From Blastomonas sp. AAP53 (lineage in GTDB: Bacteria; Pseudomonadota; Alphaproteobacteria; Sphingomonadales; Sphingomonadaceae), in the NCBI RefSeq assembly GCF_000331245.1, contig NZ_ANFZ01000006.1, forward strand, positions 248,001-312,000: DNA of 64,000 nt, written 5' to 3'. The notes beneath the pieces were generated by a model. That model worked only from the letters and a program-made list of their open reading frames with translations. It was not told the DNA's origin and made no database searches. Every line of letters starts with the position of its first letter. Within the stretch, counting starts at the first letter, position 1. A program made the position numbers and the translations under genes. This document shows, piece by piece, positions 1 to 8,849 of the stretch.

Positions 1-401
1 TCCTGTGCGGACGATTCGAGGGGTTTGACGAGCGCCTGTTCGAGGCGCGGCCGATCGAGGAGATTTCGATCGGCGATTACGTGCTTTCGGGCGGAGAAAC
101 CGGGGCTTTGGTGCTGCTTGACGCTTGCGTTCGGCTGCTCCCCGATGTAATGGGCGCCTCTTCCAGCGGAGACGAAGAATCGTTCGAGAACGGTTTGCTC
201 GAATATCCGCACTACACCCGACCTCAAATCTGGGAAGGGCGTGCGATCCCCGAAGTGCTGCGATCGGGGGATCACGCGAAAATCCGGGCATGGCGTGACA
301 GCCAGGCTGCGGAGATAACACGGCTAAGGCGGCCGGATCTTTGGGAGCGCCATGGGGGCACTCCGGATCAGTCGCCCTCTGGTGCGCGGCGAAAAAGATA
401 G
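1..401 (+). CDS. trmD: tRNA (guanine-N1)-methyltransferase, C-terminal part
   Basis: The window opens inside this gene; only the last 132 or so codons are visible (stop TAG at 399). TrmD uses S-adenosylmethionine to methylate N1 of G37 in tRNAs that carry G36, which prevents +1 frameshifting. The visible part has the SPOUT trefoil-knot signature [11 protein letters not shown] followed by [16 protein letters not shown], then the TrmD-specific segment [15 protein letters not shown] and the tail [14 protein letters not shown]. The order trmD-rplS is the usual end of the rpsP-rimM-trmD-rplS operon, and rplS begins 11 nt after this stop. The identification is firm; only the 5' truncation by the window edge limits it. 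Confidence 0.97.
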   Translation, partial: LCGRFEGFDERLFEARPIEEISIGDYVLSGGETGALVLLDACVRLLPDVMGASSSGDEESFENGLLEYPHYTRPQIWEGRAIPEVLRSGDHAKIRAWRDSQAAEITRLRRPDLWERHGGTPDQSPSGARRKR

Positions 402-411
402 GACAGGTCAC

Positions 412-801
412 ATGAACCTCATCCAGACGCTCGAAGCAGAAGCTATCGAGGCATTCAAGGCTACCAAGTCCATCCCCGAGTTCCGGGCTGGCGATACCAT
501 CCGCGTCGGCGTGCGCGTGGTCGAAGGCGACCGTACCCGCGTCCAGAATTACGAAGGCGTGTGCATTGCACGCTCGAACCGGGGCCTCGGCTCCAACTTC
601 ACCGTGCGCAAGATTTCGTTCGGTGAAGGCGTCGAGCGCGTATTCCCGCTCTATTCGCCCAACATCGATTCGATCACCGTCGTCCGTCGCGGCGTCGTGC
701 GTCGTGCGAAACTTTACTATCTGCGCGGCCTGACCGGCAAGCGCGCTCGTATTGCCGAGCGTCGCGACAACCGTCCCGCCAAGGGCAGCACCGAAGCCTG
801 A
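412..801 (+). CDS. rplS: 50S ribosomal protein L19
   Basis: L19 (129 aa, slightly longer than the usual 115-120) sits at the interface of the 30S and 50S subunits. The start [15 protein letters not shown] and the core [31 protein letters not shown] and [20 protein letters not shown] are characteristic. The ATG at 412 is chosen because the family begins here; an upstream in-frame ATG at 352 lies inside trmD and adds unrelated residues. It is the last gene of the trmD operon and is followed by a strong terminator hairpin at 831. Confidence 0.98.
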   Translation: MNLIQTLEAEAIEAFKATKSIPEFRAGDTIRVGVRVVEGDRTRVQNYEGVCIARSNRGLGSNFTVRKISFGEGVERVFPLYSPNIDSITVVRRGVVRRAKLYYLRGLTGKRARIAERRDNRPAKGSTEA

Positions 802-830
802 TCGTTTCACGACAGTCTTTCGAATTCTGC

Positions 831-862
831 AAAAGGGCGGTCCACCAGGGCCGCCCTTTTTC
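831..862 (+). terminator. Rho-independent terminator after rplS
   Basis: AAAAGGGCGG and CCGCCCTTTTT form a G+C-rich stem of about 13 bp (one G-T pair) with a short ACCA loop, ending in a run of five T. It lies 30 nt after the rplS stop and fits an intrinsic terminator for the ribosomal operon. Confidence 0.85.
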
Positions 863-1083
863 GTTGCCACCCTGCTGCACCTGCACCGTTCGCCTTTGCC
901 CACCGCAAAGCACCGGCGCGAATATTGTGTGATCGAAGTCGTTCAGACGGGGTGGTTTGTTTCTTAAGCTGCGAACATTGCGCAATAATATCTTCGAACT
1001 GGCGCATCCTTGCCACTCGCAGCTTGTATTGCCGGGGTTGAGCCGCTAGGCGCCCCGGTGCATTGCACTGGAGGAATTGATCC

Positions 1084-2109
1084 GTGGGTTATCGAGTAGT
1101 CGTTGTCGGCGCGACCGGAAATGTCGGGCGTGAAATGCTGGCCATCCTGGCTGAGCGCGAGTTTCCGATTGAAGAACTGGCAGCCGTTGCCTCGTCGCGT
1201 TCGACGGGCACGACGGTCGAGTTCGGCGATACCGGCAAGATGATCAAAGTGCAGAATATCGAGCACTTCGATTTCACCGGCTGGGATATTGCGCTGTTCG
1301 CCGCTGGCTCTGCCGCGACCAAGATCTACGCGCCCAAGGCCGCCTCGCAGGGCTGCGTCGTCATCGACAACTCGTCGCTCTACCGCATGGAGCCCGACGT
1401 GCCGCTTATCGTGCCCGAAGTGAACCCCGATGCGATCGACGGGTACAAGGCGCGCAACATCATTGCCAACCCCAATTGCTCGACCGCGCAGCTCGTCGTG
1501 GCGCTCAAGCCGCTGCATGATGCCGCGACGATCAAGCGCGTTGTCGTTGCCACCTACCAGTCGGTCTCCGGCGCGGGCAAGGACGGCATGGACGAGCTGT
1601 TCGAGCAGTCGCGCAACATCTTCGTCGGCGACAGCGCCGAGGCGAAGAAGTTCACCAAGCAGATTGCCTTCAACGTCATCCCGCATATCGACGTGTTCCT
1701 GGACGATGGTTCGACCAAGGAAGAGTGGAAGATGGTCGTCGAGACCAAGAAGATCCTCGACCCCAAGATCAAGCTGACTGCCACCTGCGTGCGCGTGCCG
1801 GTGTTCGTCGGCCACTCCGAAGCGGTGAACATCGAGTTCGAGAACGAGCTGAGCGCCGAGGACGCACAGAAGATCCTGCGTGAAGCCCCCGGCATCATGC
1901 TCGTCGACAAGCGCGAGGACGGCGGATACGTCACCCCGGTCGAATGCGTCGGCGATGGCGCGACATACATCAGCCGCGTGCGCGACGATAGCACGGTCGA
2001 GAACGGCATCTCGCTGTGGTGCGTTTCGGACAACCTGCGCAAGGGTGCGGCGTTGAACGCGGTGCAGATCGCCGAACTGCTGGGCCGCCGCCACCTCAAA
2101 AAGGGCTGA
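1084..2109 (+). CDS. asd: aspartate-semialdehyde dehydrogenase
   Basis: Asd (341 aa) reduces aspartyl phosphate to aspartate semialdehyde with NADPH, the branch point to lysine/diaminopimelate, threonine and methionine. The N-terminal dinucleotide site VVVVGATGNVG (residues 4-15) and the active-site segment NPNCSTAQL with the catalytic cysteine at residue 132 are visible; length is normal. The start is GTG at 1084, 9 nt after a clear GGAGG. It stands alone: rplS upstream ends in a terminator and the next gene converges on it across an 11-bp hairpin. Confidence 0.97.
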   Translation: MGYRVVVVGATGNVGREMLAILAEREFPIEELAAVASSRSTGTTVEFGDTGKMIKVQNIEHFDFTGWDIALFAAGSAATKIYAPKAASQGCVVIDNSSLYRMEPDVPLIVPEVNPDAIDGYKARNIIANPNCSTAQLVVALKPLHDAATIKRVVVATYQSVSGAGKDGMDELFEQSRNIFVGDSAEAKKFTKQIAFNVIPHIDVFLDDGSTKEEWKMVVETKKILDPKIKLTATCVRVPVFVGHSEAVNIEFENELSAEDAQKILREAPGIMLVDKREDGGYVTPVECVGDGATYISRVRDDSTVENGISLWCVSDNLRKGAALNAVQIAELLGRRHLKKG

Positions 2110-2116
2110 GACTGAC

Positions 2117-2144
2117 GGACCGGCGGCGCATCTGCCGCCGGTCC
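2117..2144. terminator. hairpin between convergent asd and MFS gene
   Basis: A perfect 11-bp stem, GGACCGGCGGC / GCCGCCGGTCC with loop GCATCT, sits 8 nt after the asd stop and 9 nt before the stop of the convergent transporter gene. There is no proper T run on either side (TCACCCTTT follows on the plus strand), so it may act as a bidirectional 3'-end stabiliser or weak terminator. Confidence 0.6.
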
Positions 2145-2152
2145 TCACCCTT

Positions 2153-3748
2153 TCACTCGCCGATATGCACCGGCGCGCTTGCCATGCCCTGCGGGCGGCG
2201 GAGCAGGAGGAGCAGGGGGATGGCGGCGAGGTTGACCAGCATCATCGCCCAGAAATCATCGATATAGGCGACCATCGCGGCCTGGCGGTTTATCTCTGCA
2301 TTGACCGCGAGCATCGCGGCATCGCCCAGCGCACCGAACTTCTGCGCGGTGTTGGGGTCGATCGCTGACATCGACGTATCGGTGATGTGCGACGCCAGAT
2401 CGCTGTGGCTCACCTGGATGTTGAAGCTGAGCAGCGTGGTCAGCACCGAGATGCTGATCGAAGCGCCCAGGCTGCGTGACAGATTGAGCAGGCTGGCCCC
2501 GTCGGTGCGGTGGCGCGGCTCGAGCGTGGCAAAGGCCATCATGTTAAGCGGGATGAACACCAGACCCATGCCGAGGCCCTGGATCAGTCCCGCCACCACC
2601 ACGGGTTGCCAGCTCATCTCCAGCGACCAACCGGTCATCATCCATAGCGACACCGTGGAAATCATCGCACCGGTGACCATCACCCAGCGGGGGTCCATCC
2701 GTGTCACCAGCCATCCGGCAGCGCCCATGCTGACCAGGATTCCCAGCCCGCGCGGGGCGAGCAGCAATCCGGTGTCCAGCACCGAATAGCCGAACAGCTG
2801 CTGCAGCATCGGCGGCAGCAGCGCCATGCTGGCGAACATCACCACGCCCACCACCAGCATGAAGATCAGTGCGGCCGCCATGTTGCGGTTGGCCAGCATC
2901 GCGCGGTCGAACATCGGGTTCCTGCCCCAGATCATGTGCACTGCAAAAACCCAGAGGCACGACACGGCGACCGCGGCTTCCAGCAGGATCTCCGGGCTGG
3001 AAAACCAGTCCAGCTGGGTGCCGCGATCGAGCATGATCTGCAGCGATGCCAGGCCGAGGGCCAGCATCGAAAAGCCGAACAGGTCGAACTTGCGGTCGGT
3101 GGGGTCACGGCTGGGGAGCAACCAGACCAGCAGCGCGACGGTGACGATGCCCACCGGCACGTTGACCAGGAACACCCAGCGCCAGCTGTAGTTCTCGGTC
3201 AGCCATCCACCCAGCACAGGCCCCATGATCGGCCCGATCATGATCCCCATGCCCCAGATCGACATCGCCTTGGCCTGCCCGCTGGGCGGGTTGATGTCCA
3301 TCAACACGGTCTGCGACAGCGGACCGATGAATGCGGCGCTGATTCCCTGGATGGCGCGGAACAGCACCATTTCCGTCAACGTGGTCGCCGCCCCGCACAG
3401 CATCGAAGAGACGGTGAAGGCGATGACAGCCCAGATGAACAGGTTGCGCGAACCGACGCGCTCGGCCAGCCAACCGGTGATCGGGATGGCGATCGCGGTG
3501 GCGACCAGATAGCTGGTCAAGGCCCAGGTGATCGTGTCTGCGGTGGCGCTGAGGCTCGATTGCATATGGGGCAGGGCGACGTTGGCGATGGTTGTGTCGA
3601 GGATCTGCATGATCGTCGCCATCATTACGGCCAGTGTCAGCAGGCCCTTGTGGCGCACGGCCATGGCGGGCACATCCGAAACGCCCGGCGGCTGGGCGGT
3701 GCGCGCCGGAGGAGGGGTGCCAGAACGGGGCGCGGCACGGCTGGCCAT
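2153..3748 (-). CDS. DHA2-family MFS multidrug efflux transporter (EmrB type)
   Basis: A 531-aa inner-membrane proton antiporter of the 14-helix DHA2 branch. The N-terminal cytosolic stretch is rich in Pro, Ala and Arg; the first membrane segment is followed by the diagnostic motif LDTTIANVALPHM (about residue 50), and the conserved motif C region is readable as GPIMGPVLGGWL. It lies 15 nt downstream of a HlyD/EmrA-type adaptor and both follow a MarR regulator, so it most likely forms a tripartite pump with that adaptor and an outer-membrane TolC-like protein encoded elsewhere. The substrate cannot be deduced. An alternative start is an internal ATG at residue 29. Confidence 0.9.
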   Translation of the reverse strand: MASRAAPRSGTPPPARTAQPPGVSDVPAMAVRHKGLLTLAVMMATIMQILDTTIANVALPHMQSSLSATADTITWALTSYLVATAIAIPITGWLAERVGSRNLFIWAVIAFTVSSMLCGAATTLTEMVLFRAIQGISAAFIGPLSQTVLMDINPPSGQAKAMSIWGMGIMIGPIMGPVLGGWLTENYSWRWVFLVNVPVGIVTVALLVWLLPSRDPTDRKFDLFGFSMLALGLASLQIMLDRGTQLDWFSSPEILLEAAVAVSCLWVFAVHMIWGRNPMFDRAMLANRNMAAALIFMLVVGVVMFASMALLPPMLQQLFGYSVLDTGLLLAPRGLGILVSMGAAGWLVTRMDPRWVMVTGAMISTVSLWMMTGWSLEMSWQPVVVAGLIQGLGMGLVFIPLNMMAFATLEPRHRTDGASLLNLSRSLGASISISVLTTLLSFNIQVSHSDLASHITDTSMSAIDPNTAQKFGALGDAAMLAVNAEINRQAAMVAYIDDFWAMMLVNLAAIPLLLLLRRPQGMASAPVHIGE

Positions 3749-3763
3749 GTTGCGGCGGGACCC

Positions 3764-4873
3764 CTAGCGCCGCTTGCCGGTATCGACAGTGACCTCAGCA
3801 GAAAGTCCCGCGATCAGCTTGGGTGTGCCACGACTGTCCAGCCGGATGCGCACCGGCACCCGCTGTGTCACCTTGACCCAGTTGCCGGTGGCGTTCTGCG
3901 CGGGGAGGATGGAGAATTCAGAGCCGGTGCCCGCGCCGATGCTGTCGACGCGGCCCGTCAGCTTGAGATCGGGATAGGCGTCCAGCCGCACTTCGGCAGC
4001 CTGTCCCACCCGCATGTGGTGCAGATCGGTTTCCTTGAAATTCGCCTCGATCCAGCTGCGGTTGTCGGCAACGATGGTCAGCGCAGGCAGGCCCACGACC
4101 ATCGATTGGCCGGGCTGCAGCCGCTCGGCCTGCACCACGCGTCCGCTGACCGGTGCGCGAACGATCGTGCGGTCAAGGTTGAGCGCGGCGGCATCGCGCC
4201 GCACCATGGCCTGGGCGACCGCGGGATTGACACCCGGCATCGCGCTGCCCGTCGTCAGCCGCGCGCTGGCCTCTGCGGCTTCGGCCTGTGCGGCACGGAG
4301 TTGCTCGCGCGCAATCTCGACCTTGCGCTCGGCCTCGTCGAGCCGCGCCCTGGTGGTAAAGCCCCGCTGCATGAGAGCCTGCTGGCGCTCCAGATCGATC
4401 TGCGCATAGGCAATGGCATCGCGCGCAGCAGCAATGCCGACGCCGGTCGAGCGTGCTTCGCTCGCGAGCGTTGCAACACTGACCTGCGCGCCGGCGATAT
4501 CGGCGTTCGCCTGGCGTACGGCCAGCTGGTAAGGCTCAGGATCGATGCGAAACAGGATATCGCCCTGGGCGACCGTCATGTTTTCGCGCACCCTTGCATC
4601 GATGATCCGTCCGCCCACCTCGGGCGAAACCGCGACCTTGTCCTGCTGCACATAGGCATTGTCGGTGGTGACATAGCGCCCGCCGGACAGCCACAGATAT
4701 CCGCCCACCGCCGCCAGCGCCAACGGCACCGACAGCATCAGCGCGCGCGCTGGCCAGCGGCGTTTCTTCCCTGGTTCAATGACAGGCGGGGCAGGGCGAT
4801 GATGGCTGTCCTCGCCTGCGATGGAGCTTGTCCCGCTGGTGTCGGTAGATTGGCCGTTGTCTGCCTCAAGCAT
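3764..4873 (-). CDS. HlyD/EmrA-family periplasmic adaptor subunit
   Basis: A 369-aa membrane-fusion protein: a short cytosolic N-terminus, one membrane anchor at about residues 44-62, then DNAYVQQDKVAVSPEVGG, typical of the EmrA lipoyl half-motif, an alpha-helical hairpin, the second lipoyl half with RAPVSGRVVQ, and a beta-barrel. It links the MFS pump downstream to an outer-membrane channel. The start is taken as the ATG at 4873, whose first 8 nt overlap the end of the marR gene (translational coupling); an upstream in-frame ATG at 4951 lies well inside marR and adds no family-like sequence. Confidence 0.9.
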   Translation of the reverse strand: MLEADNGQSTDTSGTSSIAGEDSHHRPAPPVIEPGKKRRWPARALMLSVPLALAAVGGYLWLSGGRYVTTDNAYVQQDKVAVSPEVGGRIIDARVRENMTVAQGDILFRIDPEPYQLAVRQANADIAGAQVSVATLASEARSTGVGIAAARDAIAYAQIDLERQQALMQRGFTTRARLDEAERKVEIAREQLRAAQAEAAEASARLTTGSAMPGVNPAVAQAMVRRDAAALNLDRTIVRAPVSGRVVQAERLQPGQSMVVGLPALTIVADNRSWIEANFKETDLHHMRVGQAAEVRLDAYPDLKLTGRVDSIGAGTGSEFSILPAQNATGNWVKVTQRVPVRIRLDSRGTPKLIAGLSAEVTVDTGKRR

Positions 4874-5300
4874 CGACTGTCTCCCTGCGCGAAAGATTGC
4901 TCCGCATCCGTTCCACCAGCCTGGCCAGGACGGCGCGCTCTGAATCGTCAAGCCCGGTCAGTGCCAGCTCCTGCACCTGGTCTGCCTCGCGCTGGAGCTG
5001 CGCCATCAGCGGCTGTGCCTTGTCGGTCAGGTAGAGGTTCCAGGCGCGGCGATCGGTCGGATCGGGCTTGCGGCAGACCATGCCCGAATCGGCCAGCCGA
5101 TCGATCATTCGCGACAGGGTGATCGGCTCCACCTCGAGCAGATCGGCCAGCTCGCTCTGGCGCATGCCTGGCTCGCGATGCAGCCGCGCCACCGCCCGCC
5201 ATTGCAGGCTGGTCATCCCCAGATCGCGAATGTTGGCATCGAACATGCGCCGGAAGAGCCGCGCGGTGTCATTGACGAGAAAACCTATCGAGTCGTTCAT
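4866..5300 (-). CDS. MarR-family transcriptional regulator
   Basis: A 144-aa winged-helix regulator beginning MNDSIGFLVNDTARLFRR. The DNA-binding core is visible: QSELADLLEVEPITLSRMID as recognition region and the wing DPTDRRAWNLYLT. It is the first gene of the three-gene efflux operon and overlaps the adaptor gene by 8 nt, so it is probably the local, ligand-responsive repressor. The upstream 5301-5340 region is strikingly AT-rich with an imperfect palindrome. The ATG at 5300 is preferred over one at 5414, which would extend through that promoter. Confidence 0.9.
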   Translation of the reverse strand: MNDSIGFLVNDTARLFRRMFDANIRDLGMTSLQWRAVARLHREPGMRQSELADLLEVEPITLSRMIDRLADSGMVCRKPDPTDRRAWNLYLTDKAQPLMAQLQREADQVQELALTGLDDSERAVLARLVERMRSNLSRRETVDA

Positions 5301-5313
5301 AGCTATCAACATA

Positions 5314-5327
5314 ATAGCATATGATAT
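5314..5327. promoter_or_regulatory. candidate MarR operator
   Basis: ATAGCATATGATAT, an imperfect palindrome centred on CATATG, lies in an AT-rich stretch 14 nt upstream of the marR start, where the operon promoter must be, in otherwise GC-rich DNA. Autoregulation through such a site is the norm for MarR-led efflux operons. Binding is inferred. Confidence 0.4.
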
Positions 5328-5394
5328 TAAATCAATTGAGGGGTGGTGCGCTTGGTGATTGCATTGCCGGGACGGTTTTGGCAGTCTGTATGTC

Positions 5395-6045
5395 ATGACA
5401 TTGACAGCTGACATTTTCTGGTCGTTCCGCTCGCCCTACAGCTATCTCGCCATGCGGCGATATCGGGCGATGGAGGAACGGTACGACCTCAAGCTCAACC
5501 TTCGCCCGGTCTATCCTCTGGCGGTGAGGCAACCGGATTTCTTCGAGAAAAGCCAGCCTGGCTGGCTGCGCTACACGCTGACGGACGTGTTCCGGCTGTC
5601 GCAATATCTGGGGATTCCGTTCTTTCCGCCCAACCCGGACCCGATTGTCCAGAACATCGCGACGCGGACGATCGCGACCGACCAGCCCTATGTCTATCGC
5701 ATCACCCGCATGGGGCAGGTGGCCGCGCGACAGGGCAAGAGCCTGGCGTTCTGCGACGAGGTATCGCAACTCATCTGGGGCGGCACGGCGGGCTGGCACG
5801 AGGGCGATCATCTGGCAGGCGCCGCGCAACGGGCTGGGCTGGACCTTGCCGAACTGGAAGCGATCGCTGCATCCGACGCGGAGGCGCTTGACGCCGAGCT
5901 CGCTGCCAATCAGGAAGCGCTCGAAATGGCGGGCCATTGGGGCGTGCCGACGCTGGTCTTCGATGGCGAACCGTTTTTTGGCCAGGACCGGATCGATCTT
6001 GCCATCTGGCGCATGGAGCAGGCTGGCCTTAAAGAGCGGGGATGA
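5395..6045 (+). CDS. DsbA-like oxidoreductase of the 2-hydroxychromene-2-carboxylate isomerase (kappa-GST) family
   Basis: A 216-aa thioredoxin-fold protein. The N-terminal active-site segment is FWSFRSPYSYLA; a serine (residue 13) stands where DsbA has its CxxC cysteine, as in HCCA isomerases. The end contains the family's cis-proline and substrate loop, GVPTLVFDGEPFFGQDRI. HCCA isomerases use glutathione in naphthalene-type degradation, but many family members have other, unknown glutathione-dependent roles. ATG at 5395 is used; a weaker TTG lies upstream at 5359. It overlaps the next gene by 4 nt (ATGA) and diverges from the marR efflux operon. Confidence 0.8.
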   Translation: MTLTADIFWSFRSPYSYLAMRRYRAMEERYDLKLNLRPVYPLAVRQPDFFEKSQPGWLRYTLTDVFRLSQYLGIPFFPPNPDPIVQNIATRTIATDQPYVYRITRMGQVAARQGKSLAFCDEVSQLIWGGTAGWHEGDHLAGAAQRAGLDLAELEAIAASDAEALDAELAANQEALEMAGHWGVPTLVFDGEPFFGQDRIDLAIWRMEQAGLKERG

Positions 6046-6809
6046 CCGAACCCACGTACAGCATCGCTACCACCCGCATCCGCTCGTTCGACGGCACAGA
6101 GCTTGCCGTGCATCAAACCGGCGAGGGCAGGCCGCTGCTGCTGCTGCACGGGCTGTTCTCGAGCGCCGAGACCAACTGGATCAAGTTTGGCCATGCCGCC
6201 AGGCTGGCAGGGGCCGGCTTTCGCGTGATCATGCCCGATCTGCGCGCGCACGCGCAAAGCGGCGCACCGCATGACCCTGCCGCCTATCCGCGCGATGTGC
6301 TGGTCGATGATGCGCTGTCGCTGATCGAGACGCTGGGCCTTGACGACTTCGACCTGGGCGGTTTTTCGCTGGGCGCGCGGACGACGGCCAAGCTGCTGGC
6401 AGCAGGCGTCACCCCCGGCAAGGCGATCATGGCGGGCATGGGCTGGGAAGGGCTGACCGGATGGGGACGGCGGCGCGATTTCTTTGTCACCGCGATTGAC
6501 CGGCGCGACGAGGTGAAGCGCGGCGATCCGCATTTCATGGCGGTCGCTTTCATGAAGACGCAAGGGATCGATCCGGTGGCAGCGCGGCTGTTGCTGGACA
6601 GCTTTGGCGAGGTCGATACCGATGCGCTGGTGGCGCGTGACGTGCCGGTGCTGGTTGTGTGCGGCGCTGATGATCAGGACAATGGCAGTGCGCCTGAATT
6701 GGCGCGGCAACTTGCCGATGCGACCTATCGCGAGATCAAGGGCACCCACATGTCAAGCGTGCTCGAGCCGGCTTTGGCCGAAGAGATAGTTTCATTCTTG
6801 ACCACTTGA
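6042..6809 (+). CDS. alpha/beta-fold hydrolase
   Basis: A 255-aa alpha/beta hydrolase. Visible catalytic features: oxyanion loop LLLLHGLFSS (HG at residues 36-37), the nucleophile elbow GGFSLGAR with Ser109, an acid in VLVVCGADDQ (Asp210 or 211) and His236 in IKGTHMSSVLEPAL. The substrate is unknown; small esterase or lactonase substrates are typical. Its start overlaps the stop of the preceding isomerase-like gene (ATGA), so the two are co-translated and may act on one small-molecule pathway. Confidence 0.88.
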   Translation: MTEPTYSIATTRIRSFDGTELAVHQTGEGRPLLLLHGLFSSAETNWIKFGHAARLAGAGFRVIMPDLRAHAQSGAPHDPAAYPRDVLVDDALSLIETLGLDDFDLGGFSLGARTTAKLLAAGVTPGKAIMAGMGWEGLTGWGRRRDFFVTAIDRRDEVKRGDPHFMAVAFMKTQGIDPVAARLLLDSFGEVDTDALVARDVPVLVVCGADDQDNGSAPELARQLADATYREIKGTHMSSVLEPALAEEIVSFLTT

Positions 6810-6872
6810 CGCTGCGACCCGGCAGTTCCATCGTCCGTGCCTGAAAAGTCGAACGACAAGGGATTGCCCCAG

Positions 6873-8714
6873 ATGAAATGCCTGAAATCCATCGCCTCCG
6901 TGATCGCATTGTCGGTTGCGACCGTGTGCGCCCCTGCCTTTGCCGAAGAGGTCGCTCCGCAGATCGCCGCCTCCAAGCCGACTGCTGCCGATGCTGAAGC
7001 CTTCATCGCCCGCGCTGAAAAGGAGATGTTCGATTACACCGTCTCGGCCAGCCGGGTGTTCTGGATCAACGCCACCTACCTGACCGACGACACCAATGCG
7101 CTGGCCGCAGAGGTGGGGGCGCAAGGTACCGAGATGCAGGTGCGGTTCGCGCTGGAAGCGGCGAAGTTCAACGATGTTGCGGGCCTCAGCGAGGAAACCC
7201 GCCGCAAGCTCGACAAGATGCGCGGTGGCATCGTGCTGCCCGCGCCGACCACCGAAGGCGCAGCCGCTGAGCTCAACACCATCGCCACCAACCTGCAGTC
7301 GATCTACGGCAAGGGCAAAGGCACGATCGATAGCAAGCCGGTCAACGGATCGGACATCGAGGCCGCGATGGGTGACAGCCGTGATCCTGAGCAGCTCAAG
7401 GAAATGTGGGTCAGCTGGCACGACAATGTCGGCGCGCCGATGAAGGACGACTATGCGCGCATGGTCGACATTGCCAACCAGGGCGCGCGCGAACTGGGCT
7501 TCAAGAACGTCGGTGCGATGTGGCGCGGCCAGTACGACATGAGCGCCGACGAGTTCGCCGCGCTGACCGAGAAATTGTGGCAGCAGGTCAAGCCGCTGTA
7601 TGACGACCTGCATTGCTACACGCGCACCAAGCTGAACGAGAAATATGGCGATGCGGTACAGGCCAAGACCGGCCCGATCCGCGCCGATCTGCTGGGCAAC
7701 ATGTGGGCGCAGGAATGGGGCAACATCTATGATGTCGTAGCCCCCACAGGCGCAGGCGACATCGGCTTTGACGTCACCGAATTGCTGACTGCCCAGAAAT
7801 ACGACCCGATCAGGATGGTGAAGGGGGGCGAGGCGTTCTTCTCGTCACTGGGATTTGCACCCTTGCCGGAAACCTTCTGGCAGCGCTCGCAGTTCGTGAA
7901 GCCGGCGGACCGTGAAGTCATCTGCCATGCGTCCGCCTGGGATATCGACAACAAGGACGATATTCGCATCAAGATGTGCATCAAGGTGAATGCCGACGAT
8001 TTCACCACCATCCATCACGAGCTGGGACACAATTACTACCAGCGCGCTTACAACACGCAGGATCCGCTGCACCTCGATGGGGCCAACGACGGCTTCCATG
8101 AGGCGATCGGCGACATGGTCGCGCTGTCGATCACGCCCGACTACCTTGTCGAGATCGGCCTGCTCGACAAGTCCAGGGTGCCCGGCGCTGACAAGGACCT
8201 GGGCCTGCTGCTGCGCCAGGGGATGGATAAGCTCGCGTTTCTGCCGTTCGGCTTGCTGGTCGATCGCTGGCGCTGGGGCGTGTTCGATGGCAGCATCAAG
8301 CCTGCCGGTTACAACGATGCGTGGACCGCGCTGCGCCTCCAGTATCAGGGGATCGTACCACCTGCCGACCGCCCGGATGATGCGTTCGACCCCGGAGCCA
8401 AGTACCACATCCCCGGCAACACCCCATATACGCGGTACTTCCTCGCGCGGATCCTGCAGTTCCAGTTCTACAAGGCCGCCTGCGACATCGCGGGATGGAA
8501 GGGACCGCTGCACCGCTGCACCTTCTACGGCAACAAGGACGTGGGGACGCGGCTCAATGCGATGCTGGAAATGGGTGCGTCCAAGCCCTGGCCCGATGCG
8601 CTTGAAGCGTTCACCGGATCACGCGAAATGGACGGCACCGCGCTCGTCGAATATTTCGCGCCGCTCCAGACATGGCTGAAGGAACAGAACAAGGGCAAGC
8701 AGTGCGGCTGGTAA
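6873..8714 (+). CDS. M2-family peptidyl-dipeptidase (bacterial ACE homologue), exported
   Basis: A 613-aa zinc metallopeptidase homologous to angiotensin-converting enzyme, which removes C-terminal dipeptides. An N-terminal signal peptide (MKCLKSIASVIALSVATV... cleaved near APAFA) predicts a periplasmic enzyme. The zinc site HELGH is at residues 382-386 and the third ligand is Glu410 in DGFHEAIGDMVAL, as in all M2 enzymes. The ATG at 6873 gives a clean signal peptide; a GTG at 6837 is possible. Its role in the bacterium is unknown; peptide scavenging is plausible. Confidence 0.93.
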   Translation: MKCLKSIASVIALSVATVCAPAFAEEVAPQIAASKPTAADAEAFIARAEKEMFDYTVSASRVFWINATYLTDDTNALAAEVGAQGTEMQVRFALEAAKFNDVAGLSEETRRKLDKMRGGIVLPAPTTEGAAAELNTIATNLQSIYGKGKGTIDSKPVNGSDIEAAMGDSRDPEQLKEMWVSWHDNVGAPMKDDYARMVDIANQGARELGFKNVGAMWRGQYDMSADEFAALTEKLWQQVKPLYDDLHCYTRTKLNEKYGDAVQAKTGPIRADLLGNMWAQEWGNIYDVVAPTGAGDIGFDVTELLTAQKYDPIRMVKGGEAFFSSLGFAPLPETFWQRSQFVKPADREVICHASAWDIDNKDDIRIKMCIKVNADDFTTIHHELGHNYYQRAYNTQDPLHLDGANDGFHEAIGDMVALSITPDYLVEIGLLDKSRVPGADKDLGLLLRQGMDKLAFLPFGLLVDRWRWGVFDGSIKPAGYNDAWTALRLQYQGIVPPADRPDDAFDPGAKYHIPGNTPYTRYFLARILQFQFYKAACDIAGWKGPLHRCTFYGNKDVGTRLNAMLEMGASKPWPDALEAFTGSREMDGTALVEYFAPLQTWLKEQNKGKQCGW

Positions 8715-8801
8715 GCCGCGCCACTTGCCCTTGCTGAATGGTATGGAGTGGGGCCTGCCCTCCTGAAGCGGGGGGCGCCTCTATCTGGAAAACAGGCCCC
8801 G

Positions 8802-8836
8802 AGGGACCGCGCATGAGGGAATCGCGCGCGGTCCCT
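8802..8836. terminator. hairpin terminator between convergent genes
   Basis: AGGGACCGCGC (8802-8812) and GCGCGGTCCCT (8826-8836) form a perfect 11-bp stem between the M2 peptidase gene and the convergent gene ending at 8850. There is no T run, so termination may be bidirectional and weak. Confidence 0.55.
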
Positions 8837-8849
8837 AACTGTTGGTCGA

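Noticed and set aside
964-2148. 394-codon open frame antisense to asd
   Set aside because: Exact antisense of asd in GC-rich DNA; composition is Arg/Asp/Gly-rich with no motifs and asd has full catalytic signatures.
2936-5122. 728-codon plus-strand open frame over the efflux operon
   Set aside because: Antisense of the adaptor and pump genes; the translated product is low-complexity Arg/His/Gly and has no family features.
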